A stretch of 64,000 nucleotides of DNA from NCBI GenBank assembly GCA_009859145.1, contig VRVR01000053.1:62001-126000 (forward strand). The letters are read 5' to 3'. The position numbers were made by a program, and so were the translations under genes. The notes under the pieces were generated by a model. That model saw nothing but the letters and a program-made list of their open reading frames with translations. It searched no databases and was not told the origin of the DNA. The stretch is from Andalucia godoyi (taxonomy: Eukaryota > Discoba > Jakobea > Jakobida > Andaluciidae). Below are positions 32,901 through 37,498 of the stretch, piece after piece. Within the stretch, counting starts at the first letter, position 1; the number at the start of each line of letters is the position of its first letter.

Positions 32901-34347
32901 GGCTGAATTGCCTGTCCAGTCGAAAGATCACGTAGACTCTCTGTTTCGATTCAACGATCCGCAATTCTACGAGTATATCTTGGAGTATGTAGGAAGATGG
33001 ATGACTGCGACAGAATTGAAAAAGAATCATTCAGTGTTGGAGATCACGATACTGGCTGTTGATGCGTCCAAGTTCTACGGAAAGAAGTTTTTCCCATCAG
33101 TCGGGGTCACCAATTTTACTGTCGACCCATTTTGTAACGCGTCTCTTTCTTTCTTCGGCAGACTTCAGGTTTCCAGTTTGACTGCTCAGTTATTTGATTT
33201 GAAACATGATCTGCTTCCGTGTACGTCGATATCTCCGTTTTTGATAGGAAGCTTTGGTGATCGTCGAAGCCCAGCAGTCTTGCGATTGTTTGCAGAAGAC
33301 ACGCGTGGAGATAATGATTGGTATAATGTCGGTGACAAAGTTTACATAGAGTTTGATGAGCCAACGAATTCCCCGAATCTTTCTGCACAGTCTCTTCTCT
33401 GGACACCGAGCATTGCACAAGAACTTGCATTTCAATGGAGGACTCCGACTTTGTTGGAGATTCTTATAGTGAACGTAACGGAGAGCGTGCCTGTGCTTGG
33501 AAGCGTTTCCGTCGTATTCACGGATTGCACTATCAGATCTGAAGATTTCCTGTCCATGCCTACCCAAGGAAAGTATGAACTTCAAGACGGAAATTGGGGT
33601 GTTTTCAAGCAAAGCATCCTCTCTGGACAAGAAACATCTTCGACATTCGTGAGTGACTTCACTTCCGCGTTGGTCAGAATGAAATGGTATCAGACGTTGA
33701 TGATTTCAACATGCGGAATTTTGCTCCTTGCGGCGTTCATCTTGGAACTTTCGAGTATTATTCGCGATAGAAAGAAGCGGCGAACTCATCATACCCCTGT
33801 TTCTGCATTCGCCTGGAATGAAAGACCTGTTGAAAAGTCGGCCAAACGTGCCATTCCTCGTTCAGACGTTCGTCATTTTGAAAAAGGTGGTAATTCAGAA
33901 TTGCAAAACGAAGAACTTGCCAGATCTTCGCGCTACATTACATCGCCTTCGAATAGTATGATGCATCAGAGAGCGCTTTCTCCGCATGCTCCGAGTAATG
34001 ATTGGCACTCAGCTTATGTCCCGCTTCCTGGTGATACCTTGGATGAAATGCTCGGCAAGATTGTCGAAGAAGAGCAGGTTGAAGTGTTCGAAGGACAAAT
34101 TATTCGATTGGATCAACACGGCCATTATATAATGTTTGGCGAGAGAGTCTCCGTGTTTGCAAACAGCGCAGACGGATTCCAGCTTTGGGTTGAAATGCCT
34201 GGGGCCATCGACCGTCTGGGCAGCAGATTGATGCCCGCTCGAGACTTTCTGCTTGATAGATGTGCATTTTCGTTTAAATCGCATTTCAGTCAACAAATCG
34301 CAAACAGCCGACGCACGAAGAGGAGAAACAACAAAATCCAACAATAA
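17950..34347 (+). CDS. Giant tandem-repeat cell-surface protein, single-pass type I
   Basis: 5,465 residues in one intronless frame. The start at 17950 gives a clean signal peptide (MWRWILLPALFFQIVYSQ, then D). Residues ~20-345 are a strand-rich N-terminal domain. About 39 tandem repeats of 110-150 residues follow (~346-5215). Each opens with L(S/T)G.(F/W)G...P.I..F, then DPDxxDxxxSxGD...V.F...TN.P, then a G..Y.G.W.N.S core, and closes with LRD...S.. before the next unit. NxS/T sequons are very frequent, so the ectodomain is probably heavily N-glycosylated. One transmembrane helix (about 5246-5272, LMISTCGILLLAAFILELSS) precedes an Arg/Lys stop-transfer cluster (RDRKKRR) and a ~190-residue cytoplasmic tail. 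An adhesion, cell-coat or scale role is an inference. The family is not one I can name. Confidence 0.9.
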   Translation: MWRWILLPALFFQIVYSQDLYGAQLYSRWLGPSYLTFEITFLESVRLGFTYTPLTVLLGDGAIDTSSGILLRSYNASIGTVLEYERNIVHTYPVPKVWSVSVQDCCRVPLLNQQNLAYSSFRLEITVDCSSAAVSSSSFFLPRPVFPSVYEYEASQILSFRIPVTSRIKQRYRCSLSSAVPAPSRNGLGAVVSTDCWFSWAATFTLPGEAYVVQLLVADSSSSSSSLIEFLLVAIQRKHSVQCHVHSASEGPIELDPWTASLSVTSISPLFNDTTARFFSLSRTPSSTFPLEEGSRVSVPSTVNVTYSPLFPFEEIDRTWIVSAMFRDVNNSAHFCFLEFQVSRRMPSIRAFHVVDPTNNDSFLGIGDVFQIVFDSLVNTSAPYDSFLCFDPPLPSGLSVQSDFSNYTTTEYFKGRQGMLVNASVLTLRVLSVPAAFEFMLRSIDLVGITSAYVCSAALVDDSGFSVQSHFNSSFAVLTGSVGFRRPPHIVEFSVSDPDYSDGVLSVGDEFLVRFSEYVSIPAAPFSDFLEFLPLDRSLAVVTNWTVSWSNYNTTLRISVDALNFSNPLAFAPVIGMTSVKLKNNIVQDLYHKSIADDRDSLNSFVVLTGDFGRRVGPNVSSLVVYDRFSTSEDCGRGDVLVACFDYPTNSPRISSKIEIDLLFAFSSSIGDDYAGLWTNASCAEIEILISPVNSTFSPGLLSIFVIGPLRDFRKEMRPSVSSSAVLSGSCGLAMPNDSIVSLVAADPDNLDGVFSAGDTIDVQFNFNATMLEPFGNGTCGSERTNLDAVQAARILAFSHPFLVNFSLEISPGGKWTIRVLDVDVNAAPPPFGRFFLQVSSACIMGLHNASNANLRSPPLSGNWGELMAPRIVDFLAHDPDDGDNVLSQGDQLTVVFDRSTNSPTISASEELLRCFAFSPVLDIGLSAVWNDSRSVLLTVVQPLTASESRSYFLLGSLQIFVRRECFLRDDTNTSSVSESVSPVLRGNWGRRGPVFVDAPLAFDPGNRDAVFSNGDAIRLEFSEPTNTPPVNSKAEVDCWLSFSEPIGSAYHGFWSLNGTVLTLVVTEVGFVDAPRIGLFTVSVIGLLQSASGVSLVSNVTSPPLKGDWGTSRCLFVSSFSVVDTGSPSACQTYGSEDIFYIFVSRPVDMPLNSSVTLSHFNDHFEFSDNSLLDSSSTVTYVEDTQGAYFFRIQAAQSVSLQSRAPKIGVSRIGFRPSSDLMDAAHNCLPGNNSKAVLSGSYGVGVPVTIARFFAADLDDLDRVPSVGDVIWVEFSSNTSMPSVFPWANFVTVFSLDAMLSKSAVFAASWTRPDLLRLDVMAVLDESALISFVSGVAVKISVRSPSLLDTSRCSSLVFSISPQLTGNWGRLSPQLQSISFDDPDDLDAILSVGDRLCLYFDSSTNQPTLSGGLLEYVDFVSNPNALNNATFSSLWLNTSTLCFTITSLPAAVVLPVIGFDVLHIRSSAGIQLAGHGSLNSTSSAVLAGNFGTLPGPAIISFVASDPDNLDGIFSAFDVFLVTFDGPTNCPNVNSKFLIDQLILFSGAGFGADYNATWLTLATLKIVVLNVGTLTRASSPRVGSYRISIRSSGNLKNSMNTSLPSSAWSPVLSGSLGAYSGPSIVDFVISDPIDVDHSCGAGDVLEIHFSEPTNMPPLQFLAGSTPQTKYMSPLDSVFSFTASIGASYRGYWHNASVARVEILLSSSVVSSIQIGSLRVTSLANGDIANQGGFSQASASVSPALRGSCGYGGPSITSLTAIDADDADGVFSADDELVITFSEDTNTPDISRMDLVDEVFYVPPPYSLGTNYTGEWADPRTARIHVRNAAIPAGFFYPLVGALDFFIQVKNTSGLADGSGLGNLSFSLSPALAGSWGNRQGPYITSIIADGDDAVDGIYGAGDVLYVTFNESTNEPPMTTHAQLVAGFFVCHTPPSCIDPNGHTLGTLTSGRWVNSSVLLITILIPGTTIASTPIIGRTLIAPRQTANLRNSGSWSLVSSSPSPSLVGDWGLFPGPRIIEFSCRDPTDSDYWYGNGDEIMIRFDSGTNTPPVSTMSQFDALFNFSHVIGKMYKAMWKNDRVLIISVSDVTNGTLQLNETQVSILSSIRNSAGISSVRVGELSPFLSGDFGKKGPFILSYVVSAPNPATDGIFGETDVISIEFSTPTNVPPLSTKALVDSVFFFKPPIGQNYSGSWTSSTTAVITITAFSGVPRESRPQIGASTVRVRETLRNDSLTSYVSVSESPLLSGFVGNRSGPAIVSFDISDPDNSDRVLSIGDVLDICFSEPTSIPLLSSTAAVNSVFSFSASIGAAYSGLWSNSSCARIALLNISGNDIRLGNLSVSVQSGVLYDASSVSLATTPVFCCPLQGNMGLQGPQIVSFVADDPDQADGIVSSGDTLKICFDLPTNRPEILAHNQVISIFRFSAPIGQNSTGTWETDCCALITIEDATTSSEFETAVGHLRVSVIGNLRDSNSSLLPSNSSSGPVTGTFGDRAGPRIVFFDVFDTDDLDRVWSAGDVLRLCFNESTNTPEISTPEAVSSCFAFSPVLTGVAFSGTWFNSSCADLTVISLDFGSAPPLLHVTIVEVRFSAALRDAKNVSRRSTSQSPPLTGNFGRFPPNISGFEVSDPDDLDRVLSSGDVLTIEFDIPTNTPAVSSSSEIFQVFGFSNNHSFASALQDISGLWVTDRTVVLNLTFRNSPMASTLILGQSVVFVLPSGRLYDRSLSSIPSYQTSPPLSGSFGRFPPQLVKMEANDPDNSDIFYSVGDEIVLTFDVPTCKPDLTSKVNVDAMLNFSIPIGLMYDGLWDASGKVLRVRILIAYPYPADVSTNALLFSRLNVTFGGNFLWGEDRLLLPLVGFSNVNLTGSFGERASPIVSAFVASDPDDGDFQMYSIGDVLDLQFSEATNQPPLFQYLVFSHSVGILNGYWLSPSIFRLVVLNVSHANVTIGNLSVAIPENANLRSAGNVSYALDCSGVVLAGNFGRLPPHIVASYVYDPADDDNVWNTEDVLQVVFNSPTNRPNIGSSSNVNSLILIEDLFGVPLLPITSFVGYWNNEGDVLTLVVQVAGAPIVPGLHVVRLRTSGNLRDSSGVSLPSSARSPAISGNVGRFPPTILAFVADDPDDLDRIYSDDDTLMIVFDRPTNQPPLSNLSSVLVFSNPSSVATNVSASWLNSSTILIKMLTVIPDALLIGNSFVSVLSSANVTDPLGILNPCNSSSPFLSGDFGRFPLRVVSFSVRDDDNTDIYFGIGDEFVLDFEGPTNQPFMGSKSLVDSQIAFSTSIGDNYFGYWESSSRLVIQVLAESSSPVYGKTNATNVFLFAHLNATLRGLSIQDNLLFLNPSCATTPALQGTFGERKGPRILAFIAADPDDNDFQVWSVDDTLTLLFSEDTNMVDIAPFLEFSDSVGVWRGIWVSPKAYTLTITDVSNSLPIIGSSNVTLRDSGGLRSAGNGSYVTHETSPPLAGTFGRKPPQILSCHVWDSTDGDHVFGPGDLVQLVFDSPTNRLDVQSVDNASLYFQMLLPPQNLSATFTGSWWNDTVLLLNVSGFSGIQPVVNQSRFRPLQFGNTGVQDPTLYSIFSTQASPPCEGTFGRRAPFVVSLQALDPYNDDRVWDEGDKIRIHFNRPTNQPLVNNKTAIDNLVRWIPFPLANSYNGEWLNSSVLEITFRDVLSTGPLIHNTTIAILPQGRLQDSTLTSLIANETSAVSLSGNLGLLGPQIRAFWVRDPTNSSVYLQDGDQFIIDWEMPTSQPPLASKALVDLEFNFSMPLGLNYSGSWLSSSRLAITVLAAWPDYVSVPSTLDSFFANLTVSVLGRSIRNASLDLVPSLARTARGALGGSFGYRLGPSIVSVVCDDPDDGDFQVFGAGDTVTILFSEATSMPSGIGSFLTFNQPFGQFVWTWADNRTLVLDVTDGQGKQPDIASLRVSVPFEADLRAAGNVSLPSNTTSAVGGTRGDWGRRSPIPIAAWVDDPDNADYYFSAGDAVYVMFDMPTNQLSYTGTSVVADCFVFQGLSSGTVVNATGAWHNATTLLLTVTAVATVNGKLLEHEDVVGLMAVSVLSCANVTEHTSYSLPASSVSSPNVTGTVGLQAPFVVKWWADDPDDGDRVWSDGDELFVLFNRPTNTPIIASFDALQRLLGVVASTTRSGVSNGIGLNATAWWQNSTLLVVHLLNVSAVGDFVVMQTRVCVFWSGGLRDHAGRSLVSNQTSGPVLDGDVGLLGPQIRAFWVRDPTNSSVYLQDGDQFIIDWEMPTSQPPLASKALVDLEFNFSMPLGLNYSGSWLSSSRLAITVLAAWPDYVSVPSTLDSFFANLTVSVLGRSIRNASLDLVPSLARTARGALGGSFGYRLGPSIVSVVCDDPDDGDFQVFGAGDTVTILFSEATSMPSGIGSFLTFNQPFGQFVWTWADNRTLVLDVTDGQGKQPDIASLRVSVPFEADLRAAGNVSLPSNTTSAVGGTRGDFGLCAPKIQFFVVYDLFNADYVFSTSDRFVLVFDVPTNQMDVSSPQDVEKLFAFYPPLNADLRFCGAWLNSSAIVFEAQVSNFSSPPIIGSQTICTRPLSGIRDSHNSSVDVGISCAVLSGDFGRMAPYIVSSWFDDPDDADRYWSSGDMLFVAFDRATSSPPFSSLFTVDDLFEFQNIRDPSLPVCLDWIAHWMNSSLVKLQCNAAVDGQLIPNVAAIAVKSTAGLTSADGISFLSSAGYGPIGGHVGRLGPQIAKFCVRDVLNDDIHFGQSDCFEVWFDLPTNRPELPPYSLFNFSLPDLAKNFTWSWHNSSVYEFCASTPNFELYPPDVETANQIMSTLVISVQCDLRSADLYSVPSRSLSFLSGSFGDRSGPRIIGFEVFDPDDLDRDWSTGDVLILTFSEATNTPQPVSIFDLLMFSDDPGPLTYHWQNSSTLVMTSLGHNSVSSFRLGVSCVSVLSSVVHLRDSLNKSLASIARSSPLSGTFGRMAPVMTSLLAVPSTASLDARLSVGDRFRIVFDVEMAELPVQSKDHVDSLFRFNDPQFYEYILEYVGRWMTATELKKNHSVLEITILAVDASKFYGKKFFPSVGVTNFTVDPFCNASLSFFGRLQVSSLTAQLFDLKHDLLPCTSISPFLIGSFGDRRSPAVLRLFAEDTRGDNDWYNVGDKVYIEFDEPTNSPNLSAQSLLWTPSIAQELAFQWRTPTLLEILIVNVTESVPVLGSVSVVFTDCTIRSEDFLSMPTQGKYELQDGNWGVFKQSILSGQETSSTFVSDFTSALVRMKWYQTLMISTCGILLLAAFILELSSIIRDRKKRRTHHTPVSAFAWNERPVEKSAKRAIPRSDVRHFEKGGNSELQNEELARSSRYITSPSNSMMHQRALSPHAPSNDWHSAYVPLPGDTLDEMLGKIVEEEQVEVFEGQIIRLDQHGHYIMFGERVSVFANSADGFQLWVEMPGAIDRLGSRLMPARDFLLDRCAFSFKSHFSQQIANSRRTKRRNNKIQQ
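29078..29812 (+). repeat. 735-bp perfect direct repeat, copy 1
   Basis: Encodes 245 residues covering one A-type and one B-type unit. Compared by eye with 30593-31327 I found no mismatch. The copies are offset by 1,515 bp (505 codons), exactly one super-repeat, and the frame is kept. Confidence 0.95.
30593..31327 (+). repeat. 735-bp perfect direct repeat, copy 2
   Basis: Second copy of 29078-29812. The flanking C and D units (29813-30592 versus 31328 onward) are clearly diverged, so identity stops abruptly at both edges. Confidence 0.95.
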
Positions 34348-36928
34348 AAGTCTTTGAAACCAACGGAGACAAGTTTCCGTTTGTGAGCACATTGTCTAGG
34401 GTCAAATCCCACCTTGTCATCTGAAAACGTATGTTGAAGCGTTATCCTGTTGGCTAATCGAACTCTTGACAGAGTCACCGACACTACTGGGGGTTAACAG
34501 CCTGTCGCACAGACGGATTGCAAGGGAAAAGATGCACAACGTCGAAATGTCCTCAAATCGGCTCTGTATTTTTAACAGCCTATATCATCCAGATGCAAGA
34601 ATGTCGAGAAACCCGTCCTCAGTCAAAATGTCCTGCATTCAACAGAGTATGGGAAATCTGTGATTTCTGCTGCCACGGCACGGACAACGAAAACTCCATT
34701 ACGTTAAAGAAAGGAGTGACTCGTAATGGAGTGAATGGCTCGCACATCCCACATAACCAAAACACAAACGGAATCGAATAAATAATGCAACAATAAGGGG
34801 CAATGATGTTGCTGTAATGGAATCACTCATAAAATCGTCACCGCAAGCCACTTCACCGCGGAACCTAGTTATCGCGTGAGAAAGTCGCAGTATGAAACGC
34901 CTGAGTCTGTGGATGCTTCCGTAGAAAATCGAGGAACCGGCAATTCAGAAAACGTGGGTGCCAAATGCAGACTGCATCATGAGAAATGCTGAAACGGATC
35001 GCCAAACTGCTGCCAGCGAGAACGCCAGCCACCGCATGAATGTGCTTTCGAATGTCTATAGAGCAATCCTCATCTTATCTGGAAATGCATCAGATGTCTT
35101 TTGGATGGCAGGGGTGAGAAATTGTGAAAATAAGTTACCGTTGCTTCAGCACAACTTGCCAAAATAACAAAAAAAAAATGGATGCCGCCGCAGATGAGTG
35201 CAACAAGATTTTGTCATGTAACGGTGATAATCAGCGATATCTCCTTTTAACAGCAAGACATTCTCGTTTTGATGGTGAGAAGACGATGAATAAGATCTCG
35301 GATCAACTTAAATTGTAAGGTGCTTCTTTGAAGACATTCTTGAATACCAAACAGTCAGCGACAATTCAACCAAATGTTTTTTCCTCCTAGCCTAAGCCAG
35401 CAACAGTTGGAAGAAGGGTGACAAGAATTATACGAATAAATAAGACCCGCTAGTTCAGATCTATCCAGAAAGTTATCCAAACGTGCCGTAGCCATCAGCA
35501 GAGGACCAGGGTGTGGAGATGGCTACTTCAAACCAAAGAAGGAGGACTACCGGCCAAAAGGAGAGTTTTCCGGTTGTTCGTCGGAGCCACGTTTGTTGTG
35601 GAGTTCTTGAAATCTGAAAACGTGACCAGAAGATCCAGCAGCTGTCTGCGCATCGTTCTTTCGTGCATTTTCGGTATAGCAACCTTTACATCCGGAAAAT
35701 CACTTATAAAGTTCGTGGTTGGAATTTCGTTCATCGCATTTCTTTGGGTATTCGGAATTCTGTTAGAGTAAAGCAACTACAACTCTTGTTGGGATCTGTC
35801 CTGGGCATCTTCTTTTCGGAATGGAGTTAGCGGATATCAGATCCTTTTTCATGACAAGATTGCGTTTCATAACGGTTTTCAAACAGAAAGTCTCGCTGAT
35901 TTTCGCGTCTTCTTTTCGCCGGATGTGATACACTCTGTTTTCGTTTCAGTGTGAATATAACTGTAACATGGTGGTGCTTTTTTGATCCGCAGGTTGTCAC
36001 TTTCATTCGGAACGGAATGTATGCAGTCTCCACAGCATTTTGGAACTGTACATTCTCTTCAGTGCGGCTTGTAATAGGACTTTTAACGGACTGTCAGACC
36101 CAACATTTTTTTCGAAAATACGTACATTTCTAGCCTAACTTTGCAGTTGCGTGTCCTGCTGCATGTTCGTCGGACGAGACAACCCGCTTTCGCTTCACTG
36201 TCGTTTTGTGTAGTCGTGTGTTTTCCAGAAAAACTTACGGTAAGATTTTGATTCCAACGTTGAGACTTTTTCACTGGGTTCGAGAACCATGCGTAGGTGT
36301 CTGACGAAAGTGATGACTGACGTTCGTCAACCTAATGTTTCATCTTTTTTGCGCTGATTGCTTTGTTTCTTGGTCCGTTCTGATTAAAAAGCTGTTTGTA
36401 ACCGAAGTGGGGACTTCGAAATTTACTCAGATGCGCAATGTTTAATTGCAGACCGTTGCCTTCCGCCCACGCATTATTCGACAGAATCGGACAGTCGTCA
36501 GCTATCTCTGTCGGATGTCATGGGTTTCAATGACACCGCCAAAAGCTAAATGTTCATGATTTTCCATCGTCCGTGACATGTCAATGAAGGAATATGCACG
36601 TCTGCTGTCGCAGTTTCCGTTGAGGGTTTTTCCAGGTTCCGAACCGCTGTCCAACAATAGTTTGAGGCGATTCTCCATTTATCCCGCTCACCAAAAACCA
36701 TGAATTGTTACTGATTATTATGTTGAGTAACAGTGTCTGAATTGACGCACGTATGACGTATGAGGTTATAGCAGAGAAGTGCTCTGAGTTCGTATTTAAG
36801 GAGCTGTTTGTTTATTTGTTTGTTAGTCTGTTTTTGTTTTCTCTCTGTAATAAATTACACACAAAACCATCTTTTATTATCCCTGGTTATATCTTTAACT
36901 GGATATATTACAATATATTATCGGTAAG
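34348..36928. other. Gene-poor stretch, nothing recognised
   Basis: 2.6 kb without a convincing reading frame on either strand. Short open stretches (for example 35511-35771) lack an ATG or show no coding character. The region becomes AT-rich towards 36800-36925, resembling a promoter for the short frame at 36929. It holds one clear inverted repeat (34694-34731). Confidence 0.6.
34694..34731. repeat. Perfect 10-bp inverted repeat
   Basis: CTCCATTACG (34694-34703) and CGTAATGGAG (34722-34731) flank an 18-nt spacer. A related TGTAATGGAAT occurs about 85 bp further on. It may be a transcript hairpin or a transposon-end remnant. Confidence 0.6.
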
Positions 36929-37132
36929 ATGTCACCGAAGACAGATCCAAAGCCACATGTTTTGTTTGCTCCTTTAACTGAGGACGAGGACCAGCTCTTC
37001 CATGCACTTTGCTCTGCCTGGAAGGAGCGTCGCAGCCACGAGTTTCTTGGTTCTCGGCCTCTTCAGGCATGGCCGGTGTGCGTTGTCGGGAAGATTCCTC
37101 TTTGGAGCCACGAGATATTTTGTCTCAGATGA
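36929..37132 (+). CDS. Short frame, possibly truncated gene
   Basis: 67 codons from an ATG that follows an AT-rich, promoter-like stretch. The first ~60 residues look protein-like (DEDQLFHALCSAWKERR, an amphipathic segment) but match nothing I know. Because the neighbouring sequence is a decayed mobile gene, this may be the 5' stump of a second broken gene rather than a complete small protein. Confidence 0.25.
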   Translation: MSPKTDPKPHVLFAPLTEDEDQLFHALCSAWKERRSHEFLGSRPLQAWPVCVVGKIPLWSHEIFCLR

Positions 37133-37498
37133 AAGGTGGTGCTTGAGGGTTCGGTTATATAAAATAAGCAGAAAAAACGCGAAGAATGAAGAAATTCTGG
37201 ATATGCGAACGGTAAGGAAATCGCGTCCCCATTGGGTGAGATAAGCAACTTCCGGGATGATGTTGTTTATTTGCTGTTCATGCGCAAAACGGTGTGCCGC
37301 TTGGTTAAACACTGATCAACAATAATAACGAGTTTCAAAACTGCGCATGGAAACCGGGGGGGTCTAATTGCAGTCTCAAAATTGCCAACTGGAGACGTTA
37401 TGGCGAAGCTGCTCCCTTTTTCATGAAAATGGTTCAGCGCTTCCCATAACAAGTATGTTGTTGGGTGTTTTCAGTCCCACGCAAACACCTCCCCCTTA

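Larger units (their letters stand above)
18985..33605 (+). repeat. About 39 protein-coding tandem repeats
   Basis: Counted by the (L/I/V)xG(N/D/S/T)(F/W/V)G boundary and the DPDxxDxxxSxGD signature. Early units (about 1-18) are mutually diverged. From about 26150 they fall into four recurring types in fixed order (A-B-C-D), with a period of about 1,455-1,515 bp. Type A is the longest unit and contains a ..NLTVSVLG-like segment, B contains FQV(W/F)..D and LRSAGN, C ends TNQ(L/M) or TNR(L/P), and D has DRV(W/Y)S.GD. The array ends with one extra A-B pair. Confidence 0.85.

Noticed and set aside
34380-34470. tRNA-like stretch on the minus strand (TAGCCAACAGG box-A-like, GGGATTTGACC box-B-like)
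   Set aside because: The acceptor and T stems do not pair and no anticodon arm forms; resemblance is limited to the D-arm region.
35511-35771. 86-codon frame with a hydrophobic C-terminus
   Set aside because: It begins with GTG and has no ATG, the opposite strand is equally open, and no similarity to a known protein is visible.
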